64,000 nt of DNA from Streptomyces sp. RPT161. Its GTDB lineage: Bacteria; Actinomycetota; Actinomycetes; Streptomycetales; Streptomycetaceae. The stretch spans positions 31,624-95,623 of the forward strand of contig NZ_JAPZVN010000024.1 of the NCBI RefSeq assembly GCF_027533845.1. Reading direction: 5' to 3'. Each line of letters opens with the position of its first letter. Position 1 is the first letter of the stretch. Shown piece by piece: positions 42,025 through 51,475 of the stretch. A program made the position numbers and the translations under genes. The notes under the pieces were generated by a model that was not told where the DNA came from, did no database searches, and was given only the letters and a program-made list of their open reading frames with translations.

Positions 42025-42726
42025 CTACCTGGCGATCTCGCTCAACCGGGCCTTCTGCCGGCCCAGGGTGTCCAGTTCGCAGAGGTCGACCATGCGCGGT
42101 GGAGCGATCTCGTCCAGTTGTTGCGCGTCCTGGACACGGTCGAGGCGGAAGCCGCGCACCGCGTCCCGCAGCCGGCACCACCCGATCAGGTACCACCGCT
42201 CACCGCCGAGGAATCCCAGCGGCTCGACCAGCCGCTCGGTCGTCTCGCCCCGCGCGTCCGCGTAGACCAGCCGCAGCACCCGCCGGGCGGACAGCGCCTC
42301 CCGTATCACCCGCGGCACCTCGGGCGACGGTGACGGCGGCACCAGCAGCCGCACCCGCGCGGCGAACTCCCCGGCCGCCGCCCGCTCCCGCTCCGGCATC
42401 ACGGCGAGTACCTTGCGCAGCGCGTCGCGTGCGTCGTCCTCGAAGGGTGTACCGGCGAGCGTGTGCAGGCCGACGGCGAGCGCGGTGGCCTGCGCGGGGG
42501 TGATGTTCAGTGGCGGAAGGGTCCGTTCCCGGTCCAGGACGTAGCCTCCCGAGCGGCCCTGTTCCGCGTAGACGGGAACGCCGGACTGCTGAAGGGCGTT
42601 GAGGTCGCGTTCGATGGTGCGGGTGCTGACCTCGAAGCGCCCGGCGAGCCAACGGGCGCTGCGGGGGCGGGGCGAGGCGGCGCGCAGCTCCTCGACGAGC
42701 GCGTACAGCCGGTCCGTGCGGTTCAC
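42025..42726 (-). CDS. YafY-type helix-turn-helix/WYL-domain regulator
   Basis: The 233-residue protein has an N-terminal winged helix (RLYALVEELRAASPRPRSAR, STRTIERDLNALQQSGVPV, GRSGGYVLD) and a WYL ligand-sensing domain (VLRLVYADARGETTERLVEPLGFL, RWYLIGWCRLRDAVRGFRLDR). It starts at GTG 42726, 23 bases after the methyltransferase stop. It probably controls the downstream SnoaL gene, and may respond to a nucleotide-like ligand as other WYL proteins do. Confidence 0.9.
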   Translation of the reverse strand: MNRTDRLYALVEELRAASPRPRSARWLAGRFEVSTRTIERDLNALQQSGVPVYAEQGRSGGYVLDRERTLPPLNITPAQATALAVGLHTLAGTPFEDDARDALRKVLAVMPERERAAAGEFAARVRLLVPPSPSPEVPRVIREALSARRVLRLVYADARGETTERLVEPLGFLGGERWYLIGWCRLRDAVRGFRLDRVQDAQQLDEIAPPRMVDLCELDTLGRQKARLSEIAR

Positions 42727-42749
42727 GGCGACGACCCTAGCGGGGATCC

Positions 42750-43439
42750 TCAGAGCTGGTCGGGCGGTGCGCAGCGACGCAGGTCCACGAAGGGGCGGCC
42801 GTCGGCCTCCCAGCGCTCCGCCGGGCTCCAGCCGGTGTCGGCCGCCGCCGCGAGCAGGGCGCGGGTGCCCAGCCGGGCCCAGGGGAAGTCGCTGCCGTGC
42901 CTGCCGCGGGCGTCCTCCACCCGTACCGTCAACCGCTCGTCGACGTCGTACGGCGCCGCCTCGACCAGCAACCGGCCTGCGGGGGCGAGGAGTTCGCGTA
43001 TCCGCAGCAGCAGCGCGTGCGGATCACCGCCGATGCCGATGTTGCCGTCCGCCAGCAGCGCGGTGCCCCAACTTCCCTCCGCGGGAAGCCGGTCGAACAC
43101 CGAGCGGTGCAGTACGGCTCCGCCCGCGCCCCGGGTGCGGGCCACGGCGGCCGGGCTGACGTCGACGCCGAGCGCGCCGTGCCCGTACGCCGTGAGCGCG
43201 GCGACCAGGCGGCCAGGTCCGCAGCCGATGTCGAGTACGGGGCCCTGACATCGGCGCAGCAGCGCGGTGTCCGTGGCGTCCGGCGCGGCGCACCAGCGCT
43301 CCACGTCCAGTGGCAGCAGCCAGCCGTCGGACCGGCGGAGGAACAGCGGGCCGCGCCCGGTGCGCAGGGCGCGCGCGTACGGGTCGTCCACCCACGGCCG
43401 GCGAGTCCCCTGACTCTGCGTCAACTCTGTGATGCTCAT
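42750..43439 (-). CDS. SAM-dependent methyltransferase in the glycosyltransferase operon
   Basis: The 229-residue protein has motif I in GPVLDIGCGPGRLVAALTAYG, the acidic second motif LGVDVSPAAVA, and the third region LLAPAGRLLVEAAPYDVDERL. It is a compact class I methyltransferase. ATG 43439 overlaps the stop of the DUF2064 gene (ATGA). Its position after two glycosyltransferases suggests a sugar or lipid-linked sugar as acceptor. Confidence 0.87.
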   Translation of the reverse strand: MSITELTQSQGTRRPWVDDPYARALRTGRGPLFLRRSDGWLLPLDVERWCAAPDATDTALLRRCQGPVLDIGCGPGRLVAALTAYGHGALGVDVSPAAVARTRGAGGAVLHRSVFDRLPAEGSWGTALLADGNIGIGGDPHALLLRIRELLAPAGRLLVEAAPYDVDERLTVRVEDARGRHGSDFPWARLGTRALLAAAADTGWSPAERWEADGRPFVDLRRCAPPDQL

Positions 43440-44101
43440 GAGACGGTCAACCCCGTGAGCAGGGCGGCGAACCGGGAGCCGGGCGCCTCGGCGGCGACGG
43501 CTGCCGCGTCCGCGGCGGTGTCGACGTCCCGTAGCAACGGCAGGTCGCGGACCCGCAGCCCGGCGTCGACCAGCCGCTGCCGCTGCACCGCGCCGGTACG
43601 ACTGGTGGACATCGGTACGCCGCGCAGCAACGCGGGATCGGGACTGGCGAGCCCCAGCGCCCAGAACCCGCCGTCCGCCGCCGGTCCGAACCACGCGTCA
43701 CACTCCAGCCATGCCCCCGAACCCAGCGCCGGGGCCAGGAGTTCCGGGCTGAGCTGCGGGGTGTCCATACCGACGAGCAGGGCGGGGCCCTCCATGCAGG
43801 CGCCGAAGGCGGCGGCCAGCCGCTCGTCCAGTCCGCCCGCCGCCTGCGGCAGCACTTCGAACCCCGGCGGCAGCCACGCACCGGGCGTGCCGTCCAGCAC
43901 CAGCACCCGCCGACGGGCGGGCGCCCGCCGCACCGCGTCCAGGGTGTCCACCAGCGCGGCTTCGGCCAGCGCCGCCGCCTGTAGGGGGCTGAACGGCGGG
44001 GTGAGCCGGGTCTTGACCCGGCCGGGCACCGGCTCCTTGGCGATCACCAGCAGGGTCGCCGGGCCGGACGGTCCGGCGGGCGTTGGCCGTCCCGCGCTCA
44101 T
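43436..44101 (-). CDS. TIGR04282/DUF2064 family glycosyltransferase
   Basis: The 221-residue protein has LVIAKEPVPGRVKTRLTPPF at the start, typical of the DUF2064/TIGR04282 group with a GT-A nucleotide-binding fold, then VLVLDGTPGAWLP, LVGMDTPQLSPELLAPAL and DAWFGPAADGGFWALGL. Related proteins are annotated as arsenosugar glycosyltransferases, but that role is not established here. Both ends overlap neighbours by ATGA, so it is the middle gene of a coupled GT2-DUF2064-methyltransferase operon. Confidence 0.85.
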   Translation of the reverse strand: MSAGRPTPAGPSGPATLLVIAKEPVPGRVKTRLTPPFSPLQAAALAEAALVDTLDAVRRAPARRRVLVLDGTPGAWLPPGFEVLPQAAGGLDERLAAAFGACMEGPALLVGMDTPQLSPELLAPALGSGAWLECDAWFGPAADGGFWALGLASPDPALLRGVPMSTSRTGAVQRQRLVDAGLRVRDLPLLRDVDTAADAAAVAAEAPGSRFAALLTGLTVS

Positions 44102-44814
44102 CGCGCCACCCCCGCCGGACGGCGCAGCACCGCCCGCATGTCCCGCACCGCGTGCCAGGTGCCCCGCCAGGTGCCGGTGACCTTGGAACGGCCCGTTCGC
44201 GGAGCGTACGGAACGTCCAGTTCCAGCACCCGCCAGCCCTCGTCGGCGGCGCGCACCACCATCTCCAGCGGATAGCCGGAGCGACGGTCGGTCAGGTCGA
44301 GGGCCAGCAGTCGCTCCCGCCGCGCCGCGCGCATGGGGCCGAGGTCGCGCAGCCGAAGCCCGGTGCGGCGGCGGATCAGCCGGGCCAGTTCGCGGTTGGC
44401 GAGGCGGGCGTGCACCGGCCAGGCGTGGCGCGCGGTCGGCCTGCGGCGGCCGAGCACGAGGTCGGCGCGGCCGTCCAGTACGGGCTGCGCGACGGACGGC
44501 AGCAGCGAGGGGTCGAGCGAGGCGTCGCAGTCGCAGAAGCACACGACCTCGGCGGTGGCGGCCCGCAGCCCCGCGTGGCAGGCGGAGCCGAAGCCGCGCT
44601 CCGGCTCGCGCACCACATGCGCGCCGAGCTTCTCGGCGATCTCGGCCGAGCCGTCGGTCGAACCGTTGTCGACCACGATCGCCCGCCAGCCGGGCGGGAT
44701 CCGGTCCAGCACCCAGGGCAGCGCCGCCGCCTCGTCGAGGCAGGGCAGGACAACGTCGATCAGCGGGGCGTTTTGTGGACTGCCGTCGTCTGGCGGCGAG
44801 GGGTTCTCGGTCAC
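44098..44814 (-). CDS. GT2 family glycosyltransferase (dolichol-phosphate-mannose-synthase-like)
   Basis: The 238-residue protein is a GT-A enzyme: IDVVLPCLDEAAALPWVLDR, VVDNGSTDGSAEIAEKLGAH, the metal-binding VVCFCDCDASLD, LRDLGPMRAARRERLL and RRSGYPLEMVVRAADEG. It should transfer a sugar from a nucleotide to a lipid phosphate or polyprenol acceptor at the inner membrane face. GTG 44814 is the likely start, although GGAGG lies immediately against it; GTG 44823 is an alternative. It heads a three-gene coupled operon and is divergent from the response regulator, 123 bases away. Confidence 0.88.
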   Translation of the reverse strand: MTENPSPPDDGSPQNAPLIDVVLPCLDEAAALPWVLDRIPPGWRAIVVDNGSTDGSAEIAEKLGAHVVREPERGFGSACHAGLRAATAEVVCFCDCDASLDPSLLPSVAQPVLDGRADLVLGRRRPTARHAWPVHARLANRELARLIRRRTGLRLRDLGPMRAARRERLLALDLTDRRSGYPLEMVVRAADEGWRVLELDVPYAPRTGRSKVTGTWRGTWHAVRDMRAVLRRPAGVAR

Positions 44815-44937
44815 CCTCCTCACCCTACGAAGACAAAAGCCGCATTCCGGATTCTGGATCCTTACGAAACACGGACGTCGCGCCCGGCGGGCGGTCTCGC
44901 CCCGACGCGCCGATGCCCCCGGTGCGAGACTCAAGAC

Positions 44938-45723
44938 GTGACCACCGCAGCAGCTCACAACACCGCCCGCCGGATCCTCGTCGTGGACGACGATCCGACC
45001 GTCGCCGAGATCGTCGCCGGGTACCTGGACCGTGCCGGATTCGCGGTGGAACGGGCGGCCGACGGCCACACCGCCGTGGCCCGCGCCGCCGCGACACGGC
45101 CTGACCTGGTCGTGCTCGACCTGATGCTGCCCGGCATCGACGGCCTTGAGGTCTGCCGCCGGATCCGCGAGCAAGGACCGGTGCCGGTCGTCATGCTGAC
45201 GGCGCGCGGTGACGAGGACGACCGGATCCTCGGCCTGGAGATCGGCGCGGACGACTACGTCACCAAGCCGTTCAGTCCCCGCGAGCTGGTGCTGCGGGTG
45301 GAGTCGGTACTGCGCCGGGTGGGCGCCCCGACGTCACCCGGCCCCTGGCTTCTCTCCGGCCCGCTGGCGCTGGATCCGGCGGCGCGCCGCGCCACCCGGG
45401 GCGGCGCCGAACTGGCCCTCACCATCCGCGAGTTCGACCTGCTCGCCTTCTTCCTGCGGCATCCGGGACGGGTCCTGGGCCGCGAGGAACTGATGCACCG
45501 CGTGTGGGGCTGGGAGTTCGGCGACCTGTCCACGGTGACGGTCCATGTGCGCCGCCTGCGCGAGAAGATCGAGGACGATCCGGCCCGGCCCAGGCTGATC
45601 AGCACCGTGTGGGGGGTCGGGTACCGGTTCGATCCGCCGGACGGTACGTCATCCGGCGGGGAGGCCTCGGGTGAGGGCGGGCCGTCCGGCGATGGCACGG
45701 ATGGAGCGGTAGCCGATGCATGA
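44938..45723 (+). CDS. OmpR-type response regulator
   Basis: The 261-residue protein has the receiver (RRILVVDDDPTVAEIVAGYL, phosphoacceptor Asp61 in LVVLDLMLPGIDGLEV, Thr in VVMLTARGDED, Lys in YVTKPFSPREL) and a winged-helix DNA-binding domain (about 145-240: LTIREFDLLAFFLRHPGRVL, RVWGWEFGDLSTVTVHVRRL). A Gly/Ser-rich tail ends it. GTG 44938 has no strong ribosome site. The stop overlaps the kinase start, so they are coupled. It probably regulates the adjacent glycosyltransferase/molybdoenzyme genes. Confidence 0.93.
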   Translation: MTTAAAHNTARRILVVDDDPTVAEIVAGYLDRAGFAVERAADGHTAVARAAATRPDLVVLDLMLPGIDGLEVCRRIREQGPVPVVMLTARGDEDDRILGLEIGADDYVTKPFSPRELVLRVESVLRRVGAPTSPGPWLLSGPLALDPAARRATRGGAELALTIREFDLLAFFLRHPGRVLGREELMHRVWGWEFGDLSTVTVHVRRLREKIEDDPARPRLISTVWGVGYRFDPPDGTSSGGEASGEGGPSGDGTDGAVADA

Positions 45724-46837
45724 CCTGCTGGTGATCGCCGCGTACGCCGCGGCAGGCGCCGCCCTCGCGGGCCTGCTGGGCGCGTTCGCCCTACGGCTGC
45801 TGCGCAACCGCTCGGTCGCACTGGCGGTGGCCGTCGTGCCCACCGTCTCGGTGGCCGCGATGCTGGCCGGGACGTTGTCGGTGGCGTGGGCGATGTTCCT
45901 GTCCTCGCACGACCTGCGGGTCATCATCCTGGTCTGCGCGATGGCGGCCGTGGTCTCCCTCACCGTGGCACTGCTGCTCGGACGGCGGGTCGTGGCGGGC
46001 AGCCGGGCACTGGCCTCGGCCACCCGGGCGCTGGGCGACGGCGCCGGACTGACGCCGTTCACCGCCCCGGACGGCGCGCCGACCGCCGAACTCGCCGAGC
46101 TGGGCCGGGAACTGGCCGCCACCAGCGCCAAACTCGCGGCCTCCCGGCAGCGCGAACGCGCGTTGGAGGCCTCCCGGCGCGAACTGGTGGCCTGGATCTC
46201 CCACGATCTGCGCACCCCACTGGCCGGGTTGCGCGCCATGGCCGAGGCCCTGGAGGACGGCATCGCCGACGACCCCGCGCGGTACCACGCGCAGATCCGC
46301 ACCGAGGTGGAACGGCTGAGCGCGATGGTGGGCGACCTGTTCGAACTCTCCCGCATCCAGGCGGGCGCACTGCCCCTGTCACCGGCCCGGATCTCCGTGT
46401 ACGACCTGGTGGGCGACGCCATCGCGGGCGCGGACGCGCTGGCGCGCGAGCACGGCGTACGGCTGATCGGGCACGGCGTCGAACCGGTGCCGGTGGAGGT
46501 CGACGGCCGCGAGATGACCCGTGTGCTGGCGAACCTGCTGGTCAACGCGATCCATCGAACCCCGGCAGACGGCACGGTCGCGGTGGCCGCGCACCGGGAG
46601 GCCAACTCCGTGGTGCTCTCGGTCACTGACGGCTGCGGCGGCATCCCGCCCGAGGACCTGCCACGGGTCTTCGACACCGGCTGGCGTGGCACCGGTGCCA
46701 GAACTCCTCCGGCGGGGGCCGGACTTGGCCTCGCCATCGTCCGCGGCATCGTGGAGGCCCACCACGGCTACGCCGCCGTCCGCAACGTACCCGGCGGCTG
46801 CCGATTCGACGTCGTGCTACCGGCGGCACCGAACTGA
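45716..46837 (+). CDS. sensor histidine kinase
   Basis: The 373-residue protein has two N-terminal membrane helices (LLVIAAYAAAGAALAGLLGA and around 70-90), a short HAMP-like linker, the phosphorylation site VAWISHDLRTPLAGL (His163) and the ATPase domain with ANLLVNAIHRTPADG (N box), VTDGCGGIPPEDLPRVF (G1) and GAGLGLAIVRGIVEAHHG (G2). With almost no outside loop, it probably senses membrane or redox state. It overlaps the response regulator by 8 bases. Confidence 0.93.
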   Translation: MHDLLVIAAYAAAGAALAGLLGAFALRLLRNRSVALAVAVVPTVSVAAMLAGTLSVAWAMFLSSHDLRVIILVCAMAAVVSLTVALLLGRRVVAGSRALASATRALGDGAGLTPFTAPDGAPTAELAELGRELAATSAKLAASRQRERALEASRRELVAWISHDLRTPLAGLRAMAEALEDGIADDPARYHAQIRTEVERLSAMVGDLFELSRIQAGALPLSPARISVYDLVGDAIAGADALAREHGVRLIGHGVEPVPVEVDGREMTRVLANLLVNAIHRTPADGTVAVAAHREANSVVLSVTDGCGGIPPEDLPRVFDTGWRGTGARTPPAGAGLGLAIVRGIVEAHHGYAAVRNVPGGCRFDVVLPAAPN

Positions 46838-46924
46838 CGGCACTGGTCCGGCAGCTCACGACCGAGCGCGCGGCGCGGCCTCGCCGCGGCCGTACCGGCG
46901 GGGCCGAGGCTCGCCGGAAGCGCC

Positions 46925-47977
46925 CTAGCCGCGCCCGCCGCGCAGCGGCGCCTTCGCGAACTCCGCCATACCCGCGCCGAATCCGACGGTCGCCGTCCAG
47001 CCGAGTTCCTCCTGGATCCGCCGTGACGAGGCGGTGATGTGCCGGACGTCGCCCAGCCGGTACTCACCGGTGACCACGGGCGCCGGGCCGCCGTACTCGG
47101 TTGCCAGCGCGGTGGCCATCTCCCCCACGGTGTGCGGTGTGCCGCTGCCGACGTTGTACGGCCGCAGCATGCCGGACACCGCCTGCGACCCCAACGCGGC
47201 GACGTTCGCCGCGGCGACGTCCCGTACGTGGACGAAGTCCCGCCGCTGACCGCCGTCTTCGAAGACCCTCGGGCTCTCCCCCCTCTCCAGTGCGGAACGG
47301 AACAGTGCGGCCACCCCCGCATAGGGCGTGTCGCGTGGCATCCCCGGTCCGTACACGTTGTGGTACCGCAGCGACACCGCCGTGCCGTCGACCGCCCGGG
47401 CCCACGCCGCCGCCAGATGCTCCTGGGCCAGCTTCGTGGTGGCGTAGACATTGCGCGGATCGACCGGGGCGTCCTCGTCCACCAGCCCGGACCGCAACGG
47501 CTCACCGCAGTGCGGGCAGCGCGGCTCGAAGCGACCGGCGTCCAGGTCGGACACCCTGCGCGGGCCGGGACGGACCATGCCGTGCCGTGCGCAGTCGTAC
47601 CTCCCCTCGCCGTACACCACCATCGAACCCGCGAGCACCAACCGACGTACCGTGCCCCGGGCCATGGCCGCCAGCAGAACCGCCGTACCCAGGTCGTTGC
47701 AGCTCACATAGTCGGGCGCGTCACCGAAGTCCTTGCCGAGTCCGACCATCGCGGCCTGGTGGCACACGGCGTCGACTCCGCGCAGCGCCTCCTCAACGGC
47801 GGCCGGGTCACGCACATCGGCGCGTACGAAGTCGACCTCGGGCGCGACGTCCGGCGGCACGGTGTGCGCGGCGGGCAGCAGCGCGTCGAGTACGCGCACT
47901 CCGTGCCCGGCTTCGGTGAGTGCGGTGGCGATGTGCGAGCCGATGAAACCCGCGCCTCCGGTGACGAGTACCAGCAT
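46925..47977 (-). CDS. NAD-dependent sugar epimerase/dehydratase (SDR-e)
   Basis: The 350-residue protein has the extended SDR plan: MLVLVTGGAGFIGSHIATAL (NAD motif), LVLAGSMVVYGEG, the catalytic YATTK with VYATTKLAQEH, LRYHNVYGPGMPRDTPY and RRDFVHVRDVAAANVAA. It includes an unusual RCPHCGEP cysteine pair, perhaps a structural metal site. It should convert a nucleotide-sugar, feeding the nearby glycosyltransferases. It is convergent with the kinase. Confidence 0.87.
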   Translation of the reverse strand: MLVLVTGGAGFIGSHIATALTEAGHGVRVLDALLPAAHTVPPDVAPEVDFVRADVRDPAAVEEALRGVDAVCHQAAMVGLGKDFGDAPDYVSCNDLGTAVLLAAMARGTVRRLVLAGSMVVYGEGRYDCARHGMVRPGPRRVSDLDAGRFEPRCPHCGEPLRSGLVDEDAPVDPRNVYATTKLAQEHLAAAWARAVDGTAVSLRYHNVYGPGMPRDTPYAGVAALFRSALERGESPRVFEDGGQRRDFVHVRDVAAANVAALGSQAVSGMLRPYNVGSGTPHTVGEMATALATEYGGPAPVVTGEYRLGDVRHITASSRRIQEELGWTATVGFGAGMAEFAKAPLRGGRG

Positions 47978-48103
47978 GGACCGACCGTACGGGCCGTCCG
48001 GCGCCGCTGGTGGCGGCGCGGCCGGTACGTCAGCGATTCGTAAGATCGCTGCTCTCCCCGCGTCACCCCGCCTTGGCGCTTGCCGAGCGGCCTTCGGCCG
48101 CCG

Positions 48104-50095
48104 TCATATGGTCAGCTCCAGGGTAGGCGTGGGCCGCGCCACGAACCCCAAGGCCTGTGCGTACAGGGAGAGTTCGGCCTCCAGACAGCGGGCGATGGTC
48201 TCCTGGCGGCGGAAACCATGGCCCTCGCCCTCGAAGGTGAGGTACGCGTGCGGGACGCCGCGTCCGGCGAGGGCCGCCAGGAACCGCTCGCACTGCGCTG
48301 GCGGGCAGATGACGTCGTCCAGCCCCTGCAGCAGCAGGAAGGGCACGCGGATCCGGTCGGCGTGGCTGACCGGGGAGCGATCCCGGTACCGCTCGGGGAC
48401 CTTGGCGATCGGGCCGACCAGCGTTTCCAGGTACTGGGACTCGAAGTCATGGGTCTCACCGCCCTCCGACCAGCCGGTCAGGTCGAGTACCGGGTAGCTG
48501 ATCGCGCCGCAGGCGAAGGTGGAGCCGGAGGCGAGTGCGGCGGCGGCGGTCCACCCACCCGCGCTTCCCCCGCGGATCGCCAACCGCGCCGGGTCGGCCA
48601 CGCCCTCCGCGACCAGCACCTCCGCCACCGCCACGCAGTCCTCGACGTCCACCACGCCCCACTGCTCGCGCAACCGGTTGCGGTAGGCACGTCCGTACCC
48701 GGTCGATCCGCCGTAGTTGACCTCCGCGATACCGATGCCCCGGGAGGTGAAGTAGGCGATCTCCAGGTCGAGTACGAGCGGTGCCCGGCTGGTGGGACCG
48801 CCGTGCGCCCAGATCACATAGGGCGGAAGTTCGCCGTCGGGTGCGGTGAACCCGGGATTGTTCGGTGGGTAGAGCTGGGCGTGGATCTCCCGGCCGTCAG
48901 GACCGGTGAAGGTGCGCTCGACGGGGACGGGCAAGTGGTCCGGGTCCACGGCGTCGCTGTGGTGGGCGGCGACCGCGCGGGGGCGGCCGGTGCGGATGTC
49001 GACCTCCACGATCTCGTGATCGGTGGTGGCGGTGGCGGCGATCCCGACGACCCGCGTTCCCGACGCGGTGAGCGTGGCGTCCCACTCGCTCCACTTCCCG
49101 GGGACATCGGTGAGTTCTCCCGTGGCGGCGTCCAGGATGCCGAGGCGGTGCGCTCCTCGGCCATGGAGGACGGCGACCAGACCGTCGTCCAGCGGGGCGA
49201 ACCAGCTCAGTCCGATGCGCCACAGCGGTCCCGCGAACTCCTCTTGGCGGGGGCAGAGGTTGACCGCCTCGCCGGTGGCCGGGTCGACCCGGTGGATGTT
49301 CCACCAGCCGGTGCGGTCCGTCGCGGCCAGCAGCGTGCTGTCCCGCGCCCAGTCGATCTGTGCGATCGACTCGTCGGGGCCGCCGATGAGGGCGCGCGCC
49401 CCGGAGAGTCCGTCATCGGTCACATCGGCGATCCACACCTGCGTGCCGTCCCAGGGCATCCGCGGATGGTCCCAGGCGATCCAGGCGGCATGCGCTCCGT
49501 CCGGCGACAGCCGCGGTCCGGTCACGAACCGGTTGGTGTCCTCGGTGAGTTCGCGCACCCGCGTACGGTCCTCGGCCGCCGACCCGTCCAACGGCACCGC
49601 GGCCAGGACGCGTCGCACGTCGGTGGGGCGCTGACCGGTGAACTCCTCCAGCACGCACCAGACTTCACCACGGTCGGGGTGTATCTGGAGGTCCACCCAA
49701 CGCAGTCCGTCCCCGACCGATGAGACCGGCGTGAGAGGACGCGGCCGACTCCCCCGCACATCGGGCTCATAGGCGAACATCCGCTGGTCGGCGAAGTGCA
49801 CGAAGACGATCAGCGGTCCCCGCCCGGCTGCACGGCCCGTTGCGGCCCACGGGAGGCCGCCGTACTCGATGACACGGCTGCGGACGTTCCAGGGCGGTGG
49901 CAGTACGGACTCCTCGGTGCCGTCCGCGTGTCGGCGCATCAGGGCGCGCCGCCCGCCCTCCGCGGGACGGGGGGCGGTCCACCACAGTTCGTCGCCGACG
50001 ATGCGGGCGAACTCGGGTCGGCCGTCGCGGGACGCTGCCGTCGCCGCGTCGATGGGTGATTCCCAGGTGCCGTACGGGGCGGTGAGGGCGGTCAT
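48104..50095 (-). CDS. S9-family prolyl-oligopeptidase-type serine peptidase
   Basis: The 663-residue protein has an N-terminal beta-propeller (about 1-390) and a C-terminal alpha/beta-hydrolase domain: the oxyanion region PYVIWAHGGPTSRAPL, nucleophile in AIRGGSAGGWTAAAAL, Asp in LLQGLDDVICPP and His in FEGEGHGFRRQE. It cleaves short peptides, commonly dipeptidyl or acylaminoacyl, in the cytosol. ATG 50095 is chosen with GGAG nine bases upstream; ATG 50104 is too close. It follows the M20 gene by 12 bases and ends a peptidase operon. Confidence 0.9.
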   Translation of the reverse strand: MTALTAPYGTWESPIDAATAASRDGRPEFARIVGDELWWTAPRPAEGGRRALMRRHADGTEESVLPPPWNVRSRVIEYGGLPWAATGRAAGRGPLIVFVHFADQRMFAYEPDVRGSRPRPLTPVSSVGDGLRWVDLQIHPDRGEVWCVLEEFTGQRPTDVRRVLAAVPLDGSAAEDRTRVRELTEDTNRFVTGPRLSPDGAHAAWIAWDHPRMPWDGTQVWIADVTDDGLSGARALIGGPDESIAQIDWARDSTLLAATDRTGWWNIHRVDPATGEAVNLCPRQEEFAGPLWRIGLSWFAPLDDGLVAVLHGRGAHRLGILDAATGELTDVPGKWSEWDATLTASGTRVVGIAATATTDHEIVEVDIRTGRPRAVAAHHSDAVDPDHLPVPVERTFTGPDGREIHAQLYPPNNPGFTAPDGELPPYVIWAHGGPTSRAPLVLDLEIAYFTSRGIGIAEVNYGGSTGYGRAYRNRLREQWGVVDVEDCVAVAEVLVAEGVADPARLAIRGGSAGGWTAAAALASGSTFACGAISYPVLDLTGWSEGGETHDFESQYLETLVGPIAKVPERYRDRSPVSHADRIRVPFLLLQGLDDVICPPAQCERFLAALAGRGVPHAYLTFEGEGHGFRRQETIARCLEAELSLYAQALGFVARPTPTLELTI

Positions 50096-50107
50096 GCCGG
50101 TCATCTC

Positions 50108-51475
50108 CTAGCGGCTCAGGAAGCGGTCGAGGACTCGGACGCCGAAGTGCAGGGCCTCCACGGGCACCCGCTCGTCAACGCCGTGGAACAGCGCCCCGTA
50201 GTCGAAGCCGACTGGCAGCTTCAGCGGCGAGAAGCCGTAGCCGATGACGCCGAGCCGGGAGAACTGCTTGGCGTCCGTACCGCCCGACATGCAGTAGGGC
50301 ACCACATGCGCACCCGGGTCGAAGTGCAGCAGTGCCTCCCGCATCGCCGCGAAGGTCGGCGAGTCCACCGGCGCCTCCAGTGGCACCTGCCGGTGGTAGA
50401 ACTCCCAGTCCACCGCGTCACCGGTGAGCTGGTCCAGGGTGCGGATGAACTCCTCTTCGCCGCCCGGCAGCGTTCTGCCGTCCGCATGGGCCGTCGCACT
50501 GCCCGGGATCACATTGACCTTGTAACCGGCCGACAGCATGGTCGGGTTGGCGCTGTTGCGCAGTGTCGTGTCCACCAGATCCGATGCCGGGCCGAGTTGG
50601 GACAGCAGCCCGGCCACAGCGCGCGGGAGTTCGTCGGGGGATGTGGCGTCAAGGTTGGCTTCGAGGCCGTGCAGGGCGGCGAGTTCGGTGAGTGCGGCCC
50701 GTACGGTGGTGGTGAGCCGCAGCGGCCACTGGTGGTCGGCGATGCGGGTGACGGCGGCGGACAGTGCGCTGACGGCGTTGTCGGGGTTGGCCTTGGAGCC
50801 GTGCCCGGCCGTGCCGTTCGCGGTGAGTTTGACCCATGCGGTGCCGCGCTCCCCGGCGGCGACCGGGTAGATACGCCGGCCTTCGGCGCCGTGGAAGGTG
50901 AACGCCCCGCATTCGCTGATGCCTTCGGTGCAGCCCTCGAACAGGTCAGCGTGCTGCCGGGTGAGGAAGCCCGCCCCGTACTCCGCGCTGTCCTCCTCGT
51001 CGGCGGTGAAGGCGAGCACGATGTCCCGCCGCGGCCTGCGCCCTTGGCGTGCCCAGGCCCGGACCGTCGCCAGCACCATCGCGTCCGCGTTCTTCATGTC
51101 GATGGCGCCACGGCCCCACAGGACACCGTCCCGTACCTCGCCGGAGAACGGGTGCACGGTCCAGTCGGCGGGCTCCGCGGGCACCACGTCCAGATGGCCG
51201 TGGACCAGCAGGGCGTCGGCAGAGGGGTCGGTTCCCTCGATGCGGGCCACCACGTTGGCCCGGCCGGGCGCGGATTCCAGGACCTGGGGTTCGAGCCCCG
51301 CGTCGGCCAGTTTCTCGGCGACGTATTCGGCCGCGGGGCGTTCGACGCAGTCGCCGCCACCGCGGTTGGAGGTGTCGATCCGGATCAGGTCCGAGGTGAA
51401 GCGGACCACTTCGTCGAAGGCGACTGTGTCGTCCTGAACCGTCCGCGTCACGCTCGCGAGCGTTGTCTCAGCCAT
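50108..51475 (-). CDS. M20-family metallopeptidase
   Basis: The 455-residue protein is a dinuclear-zinc exopeptidase of the M20/M25/M40 type: first zinc motif LLVHGHLDVVPA, the bridging aspartate in GRGAIDMKNADAM, FTADEEDSAEYGAGF, a dimerisation domain (about 200-310), SGGTDAKQFSRLG and LFHGVDERVPVEAL. It should hydrolyse dipeptides or acylated amino acids. The start overlaps the M55 stop by 8 bases, so the two are coupled. Confidence 0.9.
   Translation of the reverse strand: MAETTLASVTRTVQDDTVAFDEVVRFTSDLIRIDTSNRGGGDCVERPAAEYVAEKLADAGLEPQVLESAPGRANVVARIEGTDPSADALLVHGHLDVVPAEPADWTVHPFSGEVRDGVLWGRGAIDMKNADAMVLATVRAWARQGRRPRRDIVLAFTADEEDSAEYGAGFLTRQHADLFEGCTEGISECGAFTFHGAEGRRIYPVAAGERGTAWVKLTANGTAGHGSKANPDNAVSALSAAVTRIADHQWPLRLTTTVRAALTELAALHGLEANLDATSPDELPRAVAGLLSQLGPASDLVDTTLRNSANPTMLSAGYKVNVIPGSATAHADGRTLPGGEEEFIRTLDQLTGDAVDWEFYHRQVPLEAPVDSPTFAAMREALLHFDPGAHVVPYCMSGGTDAKQFSRLGVIGYGFSPLKLPVGFDYGALFHGVDERVPVEALHFGVRVLDRFLSR

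Noticed and set aside
46838..46924. Terminator between the histidine kinase and epimerase genes
   Set aside because: The GC-rich stretch has only imperfect pairing and no clear stem, so it is not called.
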